From: an uncultured Eubacteriales bacterium
GTDB lineage: Bacteria; Bacillota; Clostridia; Oscillospirales; Oscillospiraceae
Assembly (NCBI GenBank): GCA_900553135.1
Contig: USCO01000033.1
Coordinates: 1-16,864, forward strand
Direction: 5' to 3'
DNA length: 16,864 nucleotides
Below, piece after piece: positions 6,296 to 13,709 of this stretch (position 1 is the first letter of the stretch; each line of letters begins with the position of its first letter). Under the pieces are notes generated by a model, which was not told the origin of the DNA, did no database searches, and saw only the letters and a list, made by a program, of their open reading frames with translations. The translations under genes were made by a program, and so were the position numbers.

Positions 6296-7269
6296 CAGAA
6301 CAGACCATCAATCTGGAGCGTTTGGAGGACGCCATCAGCGTCTTTGGCTCCTTTGATGAAAATATTCGTTTGATCGAGCACGAGCTGGGTGTGGCGGTGG
6401 TGAGCCGGGACTCCCAGCTGAAGGTGACGGGGGAGAACCCGGAAAACGTGATGTATGCCATCCGTGCCATTGAGAACCTCATGGCTCTGGCCGCCCGGGG
6501 GGAGACCATCCAGGAGCAGAACGTGCGCTATGTTCTCCAGCTGGTCCGGGAGGGCCGGGAGGAGCAGGTGCAGCACCTGGCTGCCGACGTGCTGTGCATC
6601 ACCGCCAAGGGCAAGCCCATCAAGGCCAAGACCCTGGGCCAGAAGAAGTATGTGGAGGCCATTAAGAAGAACACCGTGACCCTGGGCATCGGCCCGGCCG
6701 GTACCGGCAAGACCTATCTGGCCGTGGCGGCGGCAGTGGCCGCCTTCCGGGCCAAGGAGGTCAACCGCATCATTCTCACCCGTCCCGCTGTGGAAGCGGG
6801 GGAGCGGCTGGGCTTCCTGCCCGGCGACCTGCAGAGCAAGGTAGACCCCTACCTGCGGCCCCTGTACGACGCCCTGTTTGACATGCTGGGCCCCGAGACC
6901 TATCAGAAGTACCTGGAGCGGGGCAACATCGAGGTGGCCCCTCTGGCCTACATGCGCGGCCGTACCCTGGACGACAGCTTCATCATCCTGGACGAGGCCC
7001 AGAACACCTCCCGGGAGCAGATGAAGATGTTCCTGACCCGCCTGGGCTTCGGGTCCAAGATCGTCATCACCGGCGACGTGACCCAGATCGACCTGCCAGG
7101 GGATAAGGTCTCCGGCCTGAAGGAGGCCATGCGGGTGCTGAAGGGCGTGGAGGACATTGCCATCTGCCGTCTCACCGAGAGCGACGTGGTGCGCCATGTC
7201 ATCGTGCAGCGCATCATCAAGGCATACGAGGTGGATGAGGAGCGGAAAAACGGCAAGCGCCGCAATTAA
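6292..7269 (+). CDS. phoH: PhoH family ATPase
   Basis: A 325-residue cytoplasmic P-loop protein. The N-terminal 110 residues contain the KH-like region of the family (TGENPENVMYAIRAIENLM). The ATPase domain has Walker A GPAGTGKT (134-141), TRPAVEAGERLGFLPGD (163-179) and Walker B FIILDEAQN (230-238), followed by the sensor ITGDVTQIDLP (259-269). PhoH is a phosphate-starvation or RNA-metabolism-linked ATPase whose exact task is unsettled. The frame is open further upstream, but the ATG at 6292 overlaps the yqfD TGA and follows AGGAG, and it matches the family start. It is the third gene of the yqfC-yqfD-phoH order known from Bacillus. The genes pgpH, ybeY, dgkA, cdd and era, which follow it there, are absent here. 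Confidence 0.95.
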   Translation: MTEQTINLERLEDAISVFGSFDENIRLIEHELGVAVVSRDSQLKVTGENPENVMYAIRAIENLMALAARGETIQEQNVRYVLQLVREGREEQVQHLAADVLCITAKGKPIKAKTLGQKKYVEAIKKNTVTLGIGPAGTGKTYLAVAAAVAAFRAKEVNRIILTRPAVEAGERLGFLPGDLQSKVDPYLRPLYDALFDMLGPETYQKYLERGNIEVAPLAYMRGRTLDDSFIILDEAQNTSREQMKMFLTRLGFGSKIVITGDVTQIDLPGDKVSGLKEAMRVLKGVEDIAICRLTESDVVRHVIVQRIIKAYEVDEERKNGKRRN

Positions 7270-7351
7270 GGCAAACGGCGGATTTTTCCACGGATAACGT
7301 CGACGAAATGTGCCATGCTAATCTCAGAGACAGAGATGGGAGGCAAACAGC

Positions 7352-7519
7352 ATGGAACATGAGGGACTGTGGAACTTGTTTTTCGCCACTGGATTGCCTC
7401 AGGCCTATCTGGCGGCCCGGGGCGGAGCGGGGAAGGAAACTCCGCCGGAGCAAGAGGCCCCAAGCGGCCCGGCCCAGGGGGTCAGCCAGACACAGCCAAG
7501 CACTGAGGCCCGCTCCTGA
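7352..7519 (+). CDS. yqzL: YqzL-like small protein
   Basis: A 55-residue protein, too short for most ORF cut-offs. Its start MEHEGLWNLFFATGLPQAYL carries the W-x2-F-x2-TG-x4-AYL pattern of the YqzL family, and the gene sits just upstream of recO, exactly where yqzL lies in B. subtilis. The C-terminal half is low-complexity, rich in Gly, Pro, Gln and Ser, and probably disordered. The ATG at 7352 has GGGAGG eight bases before it. The stop TGA lies in the loop of a strong hairpin (7506-7532) that separates it from recO. The function is unknown in all species. Identity rests on the short motif plus position. Confidence 0.75.
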   Translation: MEHEGLWNLFFATGLPQAYLAARGGAGKETPPEQEAPSGPAQGVSQTQPSTEARS

Positions 7520-7532
7520 CCGGAGCGGGCCT
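7506..7532 (+). terminator. GC-rich hairpin between yqzL and recO (terminator or attenuator)
   Basis: AGGCCCGCTCC (7506-7516) pairs perfectly with GGAGCGGGCCT (7522-7532) around a 5-base loop that begins with the yqzL TGA. The following bases ATTGTACTT are only moderately U-rich, so it may terminate only partly. The left arm is coding for the yqzL C-terminus, so translating ribosomes would melt it. Confidence 0.55.
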
Positions 7533-7555
7533 ATTGTACTTACGGGAGGGACACC

Positions 7556-8305
7556 ATGCACCTTCGTACCAAGGCGCTGGTCCTGCGGGAGACCAGCTAT
7601 AAAGAGAGCGACAAGATCCTCACCCTGCTCACCCAGGAGCAGGGCAAGCTCACCGCCTCCGCCCGGGGCTGCCGGAAAAAGGGCAGTCCCCTGGCCGCGG
7701 GCAGCCAGCTGCTGGTGTGGTCGGATATGATCCTCTACCAGTACCAGGGCCGCTGGACGGTGAAGGAGGCGGCGGTGGAGCGGGAGTTCCGGGGCGTGCG
7801 GGAGGATTTGGAAAAGTTATCGCTGGGCTGCTACTTTGGGGAGGTCACCGGCCAGCTGGCGGTGGAGGGCCTGCCCAGCCCCGAGCAGCTCTCCCTGATC
7901 CTCAACAGCCTGTATGCCCTGGAGAAGCTGGACCGCCCCCTGGCCCTGGTGAAGGCGGCCTTTGAGCTGAAGGCCATGTGCCTTGCGGGGTATGAGCCCA
8001 TTCTGGACGCCTGCGCCGTGTGCGGGCAGCAGCCCCAGGAGCCCCGCTTCCACCTGCGGGAGGGCGTGCTCCACTGCGCCGCCTGCCGCAGCGGGGTGGG
8101 GGACGGGGTGTCCATGCCTCTGGACGAGGCCGCACTGGCGGCCATGGTCCACATCGCCCAGGGGGACCCCAAGCGGCTGTTTTCCTTCCGTCTGGGGGAG
8201 GAAAGTCTCAAGCGGCTGGGTCAGCTCACCGAGGCCTATCTCCTGACCCAGATGGAGCGGGGCTTTGCCACTTTGGACTTTTATAAATCCCTGGGATTAC
8301 ATTAA
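7556..8305 (+). CDS. recO: DNA repair protein RecO
   Basis: A 249-residue protein of normal length. The N-terminal OB-fold (1-80) contains the family block ALVLRETSYKESDKILTLLT (7-26) and the KLTASARGCRKKGS region. A helical domain follows (80-150). A zinc site has Cys153, Cys156, Cys174 and Cys177. RecO binds single-stranded DNA and SSB and, with RecR, loads RecA onto SSB-coated DNA in the RecFOR pathway; it also anneals strands. The ATG at 7556 follows GGGAGGG at six bases. It is the last gene of this run, ending at a bidirectional terminator facing pepF. Its expression probably depends on partial read-through of the hairpin upstream or on a promoter I could not identify. Confidence 0.95.
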   Translation: MHLRTKALVLRETSYKESDKILTLLTQEQGKLTASARGCRKKGSPLAAGSQLLVWSDMILYQYQGRWTVKEAAVEREFRGVREDLEKLSLGCYFGEVTGQLAVEGLPSPEQLSLILNSLYALEKLDRPLALVKAAFELKAMCLAGYEPILDACAVCGQQPQEPRFHLREGVLHCAACRSGVGDGVSMPLDEAALAAMVHIAQGDPKRLFSFRLGEESLKRLGQLTEAYLLTQMERGFATLDFYKSLGLH

Positions 8306-8306
8306 A

Positions 8307-8342
8307 AAAGAGCCGTTGGAACCAAGGTTCCAACGGCTCTTT
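8307..8342. terminator. Bidirectional terminator between recO and pepF
   Basis: A perfect 17-bp inverted repeat (8307-8323 with 8326-8342) with a nominal 2-base centre, probably a 4-base loop. On the minus strand six T residues follow it, a strong terminator for pepF. On the plus strand it ends in TTT within the arm, adequate for recO. It fills most of the 46-base gap between the convergent genes. Confidence 0.92.
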
Positions 8343-8351
8343 GGTTATGAG

Positions 8352-10154
8352 TTATGCCAGCAGAGCTTCCATCTCGTCCAACAGCTGGCCGAACTTGTCC
8401 AGGGCCTGCTGAATGGGCTGAGGAGAGGCCATGTCCACCCCGGCGCCCTTCAGAAGGTCGATGGGGTCCTGGCTGCATCCGCCGGACAGGAAGCCCAGGT
8501 AGTCCTTCACGGCCTGCTCGCCCCCGTGGAGCACCCGCTGAGACAGGGCGATGGCGGCGGAATAGCCGGTGGCGTACTGGAATACATAATAATTGTAGTA
8601 GAAGTGGGGGATGCGGGCCCACTCCAGAGCAATCTGGGGGTCGGAGACCATGTCGGGGCCGAAGTAGGCCTGGTTCAGAGCCAGGTACTCCCGGCTGAGC
8701 AGGTCGGCGGTGAGGGTCTCTCCCTGGGCGGCCAGCTCGCCCATGCGCAGCTCGAACTCGGCAAACATGGTCTGGCGGTACAGGGTGCCCTTGAACTGCT
8801 CCAGGAAGTGGTTGATGAGCCAGGCCCGCTGCCGCTTGTCCTGGGTCTGGCCCAGCAGGTGCTCCATCAAAAGTGCCTCGTTGCAGGTGGAGGCTACCTC
8901 GGCCACAAAGATGACGTAGTCCCGGTAGACGGTGGGCTGAGTCTGGTTGGACAGGTAGGAGTGCACCGCGTGGCCCAGCTCGTGGGCCAGGGTGAACATG
9001 CTGTCCAGGTCGTCCTGGTAGTTCAGCAGGATATAGGGGTGCACCAGAGAGCCCGCCATGTAGCCGCCGGAGCGTTTTCCCACATTCTCGTAGACGTCGA
9101 TCCAGCGGCTGTCCAGGGCCCGGCGGATGATGCTCTGGTAGTCCGCGCCCAGAGGAGCCAGGGCCTGGTACACCGTCTCCTTGGCCTGGTCGTAGGGTAC
9201 CTTGGCGTCCACGCCGGAGACCATGGGGGCGTACACATCGTACATGTGAAGCTCGTCCACCCCCAGCAGCTTTTTACGCAGGCGGACGTAGCGATGCATC
9301 TTGTCCAGATTGGCCCGTACCGTGGAAATGAGGTTGTGGTAGACCTCCTCGGGCACGTGGGTGGCGTCCAGAGAGGCGGCCAGGGCGCTGGGATAGCGGC
9401 GGGCCCGGGAGAAGAACTGCAGGGACTTCACCTGAGCGTTGAGGGTGGCGGCCAGGGTATTTTTCATCCCGCCGTAGACGGCGTACAGGTTTTCAAAGGC
9501 GCTGCGGCGAAGCGCACGGTCCTCACTGGACATGAGCAGAGTGTAGGAGCCGTTGGACAGGGGATGCTCCCCGCCCTGGCTGTCTCGGGCGGCGGGGAAG
9601 GTGAGATCGGCGTCGCACAGCTTGGAGAAAATATCGTCGGGGGCCTGGGACAGCTCCCCGGCGGCGGCCAGCAGCTGTTCCTCGGCCTGGGACAGGGTGT
9701 GCTCCCTCCGGCGCTGGATGTTGAAGAAGTAGCGGCGGTAGAGCTCCAGCCCGGGCTCCTGAGCCATGAATTCCTCCAGCTTCTCCTGGGGCAGGGCCAG
9801 GATCTGGGGCACCTCAAAGGCGGTGGCCTGGGAGAAGGCCACATACTGAGTGGTGATCTTGCCCACCATGGCCTGGTAGTCGGCTACCCGGGTGTCCTCG
9901 TCGCTGCGGCGCTGGGCGTAGTCCATGAGGCGCACCAGCTTTTCGCCCGCCTCCTGCTCCAGGGTGACAAAGTCCAAAAGGGTCCGGGCGCTCTCACCCA
10001 GGCGGCCGTCGTAGCCCGCCAGGGTAGCGGTCATGGTCTGCAGAGCCTGGAAATCCTCCTGCCAGGCCTGGTCGGAGGGGTAGAGATCGGTGGTGTCCCA
10101 GGTGAATTCCTGGGGAATTTGGCTGCGCTGGGGAATGGTCTTTGCTTCAGACAT
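8352..10154 (-). CDS. pepF: Oligoendopeptidase F (M3B zinc peptidase)
   Basis: A 600-residue cytoplasmic zinc peptidase, the usual PepF length. The catalytic motif HELGH lies at residues 391-395 (TLAHELGHAVHSYLS), with the likely third zinc ligand Glu419 in FVAEVAST. The N-terminal half holds the helical PepF domain (PQEFTWDTTDLYPS near 14-27 is a typical family start). Conserved SGGYMAG and HPYILLNYQ blocks lie near 362-380, and AWARIPHFYYNYYVFQYATG-like substrate-binding tyrosines occur near 530. It degrades medium-length oligopeptides in the cytosol, for example in peptide recycling. The ATG follows AGGAGG. It stands alone on the minus strand, with its own promoter opposite the his promoter and a strong terminator. 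Confidence 0.95.
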   Translation of the reverse strand: MSEAKTIPQRSQIPQEFTWDTTDLYPSDQAWQEDFQALQTMTATLAGYDGRLGESARTLLDFVTLEQEAGEKLVRLMDYAQRRSDEDTRVADYQAMVGKITTQYVAFSQATAFEVPQILALPQEKLEEFMAQEPGLELYRRYFFNIQRRREHTLSQAEEQLLAAAGELSQAPDDIFSKLCDADLTFPAARDSQGGEHPLSNGSYTLLMSSEDRALRRSAFENLYAVYGGMKNTLAATLNAQVKSLQFFSRARRYPSALAASLDATHVPEEVYHNLISTVRANLDKMHRYVRLRKKLLGVDELHMYDVYAPMVSGVDAKVPYDQAKETVYQALAPLGADYQSIIRRALDSRWIDVYENVGKRSGGYMAGSLVHPYILLNYQDDLDSMFTLAHELGHAVHSYLSNQTQPTVYRDYVIFVAEVASTCNEALLMEHLLGQTQDKRQRAWLINHFLEQFKGTLYRQTMFAEFELRMGELAAQGETLTADLLSREYLALNQAYFGPDMVSDPQIALEWARIPHFYYNYYVFQYATGYSAAIALSQRVLHGGEQAVKDYLGFLSGGCSQDPIDLLKGAGVDMASPQPIQQALDKFGQLLDEMEALLA

Positions 10155-10177
10155 GGGAAAAAACCTCCTGTGGTCCG

Positions 10178-10197
10178 GTCCCGGTCAGGGCCGGGAC
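10178..10197 (-). repeat. Small hairpin in the pepF leader
   Basis: GTCCCGG and CCGGGAC form a 7-bp inverted repeat around six bases, a few bases upstream of the pepF ribosome site (AGGAGG near 10163-10168). It could stabilise the transcript or modulate translation, or be chance in GC-rich DNA. Confidence 0.3.
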
Positions 10198-10220
10198 GCT
10201 TGTTTCGATCTGATGATAGT

Positions 10221-10249
10221 ATGGTAGCACACCAGAAAAAATATCTCAA
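10221..10249 (-). promoter_or_regulatory. Candidate SigA-type promoter of pepF
   Basis: On the minus strand TTGAGA (10249-10244), a 17-base spacer containing a T run and TACCAT (10226-10221) match five of six and four of six positions. The leader would be about 60 bases. It lies divergent to the his promoter 27 bases away. Confidence 0.5.
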
Positions 10250-10275
10250 CGGTCTTTCAAAAGACGGGGGAGGGC

Positions 10276-10304
10276 TTGACAAACGGCGGCGGGGCGTGTA
10301 TGCT
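10276..10304 (+). promoter_or_regulatory. Promoter of the his operon
   Basis: Perfect TTGACA (10276-10281), a 17-base spacer and TATGCT (10299-10304; four of six). The predicted start near 10311 leaves a leader of about 50 bases with AAAGGAG before hisC. That leader is too short for a T-box or an attenuator of classical size. Confidence 0.65.
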
Positions 10305-10309
10305 TACAT

Positions 10310-10330
10310 CATTACTTTAGCGAACTAATG
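10310..10330 (+). promoter_or_regulatory. Dyad at the his transcription start (candidate operator)
   Basis: CATTA (10310-10314) pairs with TAATG (10326-10330). After one C-C mismatch, TT (10316-10317) pairs with AA (10323-10324). An overlapping alternative is TTAG-CGAA-CTAA (10317-10328). The position at the predicted start suits a repressor. TrpR-family HisR/YerC proteins are known histidine regulators in some Bacillota, and TTAG/CTAA half-sites resemble TrpR operators; the link is inference. Confidence 0.4.
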
Positions 10331-10361
10331 AAATAGAAACTTTCGGAAAGGAGACAGCCCT

Positions 10362-11417
10362 ATGTCCACCTTTTTTAGCTCTTACCTGGCCAATCTCTCC
10401 CCCTACACCCCGGGGGAGCAGCCTCAGGACAAGAAGTATGTGAAGCTCAACACCAACGAGTCCCCCTATCCCCCCTCTCCCGGGGTGGCCGCCGTGCTCA
10501 ACAGCCAGGAGGCCGCCGACCTGCGGCTGTACTCCGACCCGGAGTGCAAGGAGCTGAAAAAGGCGCTGGCAGGCTATTACGGGGTGGAGCCGAAAAACGT
10601 CTATGTGGGCAACGGCTCGGACGAGGCCCTGAACTTCGCCTTCCTGGCCTACGCCACCGACGGCCGGGGCGTGGCCTTTGCCGATATCACCTACGGGTTT
10701 TACCCCGTCTTTGCCGACCTGTACCACATCCCGGTGCAGATCGTTCCCCTGAAAGCGGACTTCTCCCTGGACCCCAAGGACTACTACGGGCTCAATAAGA
10801 CCATCGTCATCGCCAACCCCAACGCCCCCACCGGCCTGACCCTGAGCCGGGGGGAGATGGAGGGCATCGTGAAGGCTAACCCGGACAGCGTGGTGGTGGT
10901 GGACGAGGCCTATGTGGACTTCGGAGCCGAGAGCTGCGTGGCACTCACCAAGCAGTACCCCAACCTGCTGGTGGTCCAGACTTATTCCAAGTCCCGCTCC
11001 ATGGCGGGGGCCCGCCTGGGCTACGCCATCGGCAACGCCGAGCTCATCCGGGACCTGGAGACGGTGAAATTCTCCACCAACCCCTATAACGTCAACCGCC
11101 TGACCCTGAAGGCGGGGGCCGCCGCCATTGCCCAGCAGGACTACTATACGGAAAACTGCAAAAAAATTATGGAAACCCGGGCCTACACCAAGGAGCAGCT
11201 GGAAAAGCTGGGCTTTACCGTCCTGGACTCCAAGTCCAACTTCCTCTTTGCCAAAAAGCCCGGGGTGGACGGCGGAGCCATTTACCGGGGGCTGAAGGAC
11301 CGGGGCGTGCTGGTGCGTCACTTTGACAAGGACCCCATCCGGGACTATAATCGCATTACCATCGGCACCCGGGAACAGATGGATATTCTGCTGAGCAAGC
11401 TGGAGGAATTATTATGA
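10362..11417 (+). CDS. hisC: Histidinol-phosphate aminotransferase HisC
   Basis: A 351-residue class II PLP aminotransferase that converts imidazole acetol phosphate and glutamate to histidinol phosphate and 2-oxoglutarate (EC 2.6.1.9). Visible family elements are KLNTNESPYPPSP (28-40), the cofactor-phosphate region GNGSDEAL (83-90), ANPNAPTG (151-158), DEAYVDF (181-187) with Asp181 and Tyr184 near the ring, and the Schiff-base lysine Lys210 in TYSKSRSMAGARLGY. The C-terminal VRHFD...IRITIGT-type block is also present. The ATG at 10362 has AAAGGAG at good spacing. It is the first gene of the his operon behind a TTGACA promoter. Its stop overlaps the hisB ATG by ATGA. Confidence 0.96.
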   Translation: MSTFFSSYLANLSPYTPGEQPQDKKYVKLNTNESPYPPSPGVAAVLNSQEAADLRLYSDPECKELKKALAGYYGVEPKNVYVGNGSDEALNFAFLAYATDGRGVAFADITYGFYPVFADLYHIPVQIVPLKADFSLDPKDYYGLNKTIVIANPNAPTGLTLSRGEMEGIVKANPDSVVVVDEAYVDFGAESCVALTKQYPNLLVVQTYSKSRSMAGARLGYAIGNAELIRDLETVKFSTNPYNVNRLTLKAGAAAIAQQDYYTENCKKIMETRAYTKEQLEKLGFTVLDSKSNFLFAKKPGVDGGAIYRGLKDRGVLVRHFDKDPIRDYNRITIGTREQMDILLSKLEELL

Positions 11418-12001
11418 GAAAGGCCGCCGTGCAGCGCAAGACCAACGAGACGGATATCGTCCTGTCCCTGGACCTGGATGGCCGGGGAGAGAGCCAGATC
11501 GACACCGGCGTGGGCTTTCTGGACCACATGCTCACCCTCCTGGCCCGCCACGGCCGCATGGACCTGGAAGTAAAGTGCCAGGGGGACACCTGGGTGGACG
11601 ACCACCACACCGTGGAGGACATCGGCATCGCCCTGGGAGAGGCCTTTGCTCAGGCCCTGGGGGATAAGCGGGGCATCACCCGCTACGCATCCCTTCACCT
11701 GCCCATGGACGAGGCCCTCATCCTGTGCGCCGTGGACCTGTCCGGCCGGGGAGGCTACTACGACGGCTTAGAGATTCCCACCGAGAAGATCGGCTCCTTT
11801 GATACCCAGCTGGTCTACGAGTTTATGGAGGCCTTCGCCACCAACGCCCGGCTGACCCTCCACCTGCGCACCGTCTGCGGGCGCAACTCCCACCACATCG
11901 TGGAGGGGGCCTTCAAGGCACTGGGCCGGGCGCTGCGCCAGGCCGTAACCGTGGAGGAGCGGTTCAAGGACGAAATTCCATCCACCAAAGGGATGCTGTA
12001 A
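11414..12001 (+). CDS. hisB: Imidazoleglycerol-phosphate dehydratase HisB
   Basis: A 195-residue manganese enzyme that dehydrates imidazole glycerol phosphate to imidazole acetol phosphate (EC 4.2.1.19). It is the monofunctional form, without the phosphatase domain of E. coli HisB. The paired metal-binding motifs are FLDHML (35-40) and DHHTVEDIGIALGEA (63-77), repeated in the second half as GRNSHHIVEGAFKALGRAL (146-164). The C-terminus IPSTKGML is the family ending. The ATG at 11414 overlaps the hisC stop (ATGA), which indicates coupling. The next gene, hisZ, begins 13 bases after its stop with a GAGGG ribosome site. Confidence 0.97.
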   Translation: MRKAAVQRKTNETDIVLSLDLDGRGESQIDTGVGFLDHMLTLLARHGRMDLEVKCQGDTWVDDHHTVEDIGIALGEAFAQALGDKRGITRYASLHLPMDEALILCAVDLSGRGGYYDGLEIPTEKIGSFDTQLVYEFMEAFATNARLTLHLRTVCGRNSHHIVEGAFKALGRALRQAVTVEERFKDEIPSTKGML

Positions 12002-12013
12002 GCGAGGGAAACT

Positions 12014-13093
12014 ATGCTGGAAGAACGACTCAACGGGCTGTACGAGGGGTACGGCTACCGAAAATTCCGCATGTCCAAGTTTGAGGAGTACGACCTGTAC
12101 GCCCGGAACAAGGACTTTTTGAAAAGCGGCCATATCATCACCTTTACCGACGTGGACGGGTCCTTGAAGGCATTAAAGCCCGATATCACCCTGTCCATCA
12201 TGAAGAATAACAACGGCGGCAGCGAGAAGGTCTACTACAACGAAAACGTCTACCGGGACATGGGGGGCTCCTTTCAGGAGATCCTCCAGGTGGGGGTGGA
12301 GTCGGTAGGCCAGATCGACCCCTACGCCGAGGCCGAGGTCATCGCCCTGGCCGCCAAGTCTCTGGAAGTGCTGTCCCCCCGCTATGTGCTGGACCTGTCC
12401 GACGTCTCCTTCGTCGCCTGCCTGCTGGACGGCATGGGCCTAGGGGAGAAGGAGCGGGAGCAGGTGCTGGAGCTCATCTCCCAGAAGAACGCCCCCGGCA
12501 TTCAGGCCATGGCCCGGGCGGGCAAGCTGAAGGAGGGGGACGCCCAGGCCATCGCCCAGCTCATGGCCATCTACGCCCCCCTGAAAGAGGGCATCGCCCA
12601 GGCGGGCCGCCTGGCCCGGGATAACGCCTCCTGGGAGGCTCTGCGCCAGCTGTCCCTGGTGGCCTCCATTCTGGAGTCCTTCGGCCTGGGGGACCAGGTC
12701 CACCTGGACTTCTCTCTGGTGAACAGCATGGACTACTATAACGGGGTTATTTTCCAGGGCTTCCTGGAGGGCATTCCCTTCCCGGCTCTGTCCGGCGGGC
12801 GGTATGACAATCTGCCCCGGAAGATGGGCAAGCAGGTGGGGGCCATCGGCTTTGCCCTGTACATGGGCCGCCTGGAGCAGTACTTCGGCCAGGAGCGGCA
12901 GTACGATGCCGACCTGCTGCTGACCTACGGCCCCGACGCCGATCTGGCCGCCCTGGCCGCTTTTGTAGAGGGAGTCCGGGCGCGGGGCAAGACGGTGCTG
13001 TGCCAGCGGGAAGGGGCGGAGACGGGCCTGGTCCGCTGCCGCACCCAGGCCCGCTTTTCCCAGGGCCTGGACATGGGGGAGGTGCTGAAATGA
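12014..13093 (+). CDS. hisZ: ATP phosphoribosyltransferase regulatory subunit HisZ
   Basis: A 359-residue HisS-like protein that lacks the C-terminal anticodon-binding part of true histidyl-tRNA synthetases. It keeps the class II core: KFRMSKFEEYDLY (57-70 region of the paralog fold), LKPDITLSIMK in place of the synthetase RPEGT motif 2, and the late segment SGGRYDNLPRKMG (motif near 255-267), like HisS SGGRYD. HisZ forms a hetero-octamer with the short HisG and gives it activity and histidine feedback inhibition. The ATG at 12014 follows GAGGG. Its stop overlaps the hisG start. Placement directly before a short hisG supports HisZ rather than HisS. Confidence 0.93.
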   Translation: MLEERLNGLYEGYGYRKFRMSKFEEYDLYARNKDFLKSGHIITFTDVDGSLKALKPDITLSIMKNNNGGSEKVYYNENVYRDMGGSFQEILQVGVESVGQIDPYAEAEVIALAAKSLEVLSPRYVLDLSDVSFVACLLDGMGLGEKEREQVLELISQKNAPGIQAMARAGKLKEGDAQAIAQLMAIYAPLKEGIAQAGRLARDNASWEALRQLSLVASILESFGLGDQVHLDFSLVNSMDYYNGVIFQGFLEGIPFPALSGGRYDNLPRKMGKQVGAIGFALYMGRLEQYFGQERQYDADLLLTYGPDADLAALAAFVEGVRARGKTVLCQREGAETGLVRCRTQARFSQGLDMGEVLK

Positions 13094-13707
13094 TCAACGT
13101 AGCATTGCCCAAGGGGCGCCTGGGGGAGAAGGCCTACGAGCTCATGGCCGCCGCCGGGTACGACTGCCCCTCCATTTTGGAGAAAAACCGAAAGCTCACC
13201 TTTGAAAATGAGGAGAAGGGCGTGCGCTACTTCTGGGTCAAGCCCTCGGACGTGAGCATCTACGTGGAGCGGGGCGCGGCTGACGTGGGCATCGCGGGGA
13301 AGGACATTCTTTTGGAGTACCGCCCCGACGTGTACGAGCTGCTGGACCTGAAAATGGGGGCCTGCCGCATGTGCGTGGCCGGGCCGGAGGATTTTTACGA
13401 CAATCCGGACAAGACCCTGCGGGTGGCCACCAAGTTTCCCCACATCGCCACCGCCTATTATGAGTCCCGTTCCCGGGACATCGACATCATCAAATTAAAC
13501 GGCTCCATCGAGCTGGCCCCCATTCTGGGCCTGTCCGATGTGATCGTGGACATTGTGGAGACGGGCAAGACTCTCTTGGAAAACCACCTGGCCCCCCTGG
13601 AGACCATCGTGGATATCAGCGCCCGCTTTATCTGCAATAAAGTCAGCTATAAATTCAAGCACAGCGAGATCCTGGCCCTGCGGGACGCGCTGGAGAAAGG
13701 GCTGTAA
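13090..13707 (+). CDS. hisG: ATP phosphoribosyltransferase, short form HisG
   Basis: A 205-residue catalytic subunit that joins ATP and PRPP to phosphoribosyl-ATP, the committed step of the pathway (EC 2.4.2.17). It starts with the family NVALPKGRLG (3-12). GAADVGIAGKDIL (62-74) follows, and the PRPP-binding loop is DVIVDIVETGKT (150-161). It ends near residue 205, so the C-terminal ACT-like regulatory domain of the long form is missing, as expected when HisZ is present. The frame opens further upstream, but the ATG at 13090 overlaps the hisZ TGA and gives the conserved N-terminus. hisD starts two bases after its stop. Confidence 0.96.
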   Translation: MINVALPKGRLGEKAYELMAAAGYDCPSILEKNRKLTFENEEKGVRYFWVKPSDVSIYVERGAADVGIAGKDILLEYRPDVYELLDLKMGACRMCVAGPEDFYDNPDKTLRVATKFPHIATAYYESRSRDIDIIKLNGSIELAPILGLSDVIVDIVETGKTLLENHLAPLETIVDISARFICNKVSYKFKHSEILALRDALEKGL

Positions 13708-13709
13708 CT

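Noticed and set aside
8265..10328. A 687-codon open frame on the plus strand opposite pepF
   Set aside because: It mirrors pepF in GC-rich codon usage, contains no recognisable domain, starts inside recO and crosses the terminator. The opposite strand encodes a complete PepF with HELGH.
10305..10361. T-box riboswitch or histidine leader peptide before hisC
   Set aside because: The leader is only about 50 bases, with no T-box sequence, no terminator stem and no run of His codons. The only upstream ATG is followed at once by AAA and TAG and lacks a ribosome site.
12014..13093. Histidyl-tRNA synthetase (hisS) instead of hisZ
   Set aside because: The C-terminal anticodon-binding domain is missing, the motif 2 region reads KPDITLSI rather than RPEGT, and it precedes a short-form hisG.
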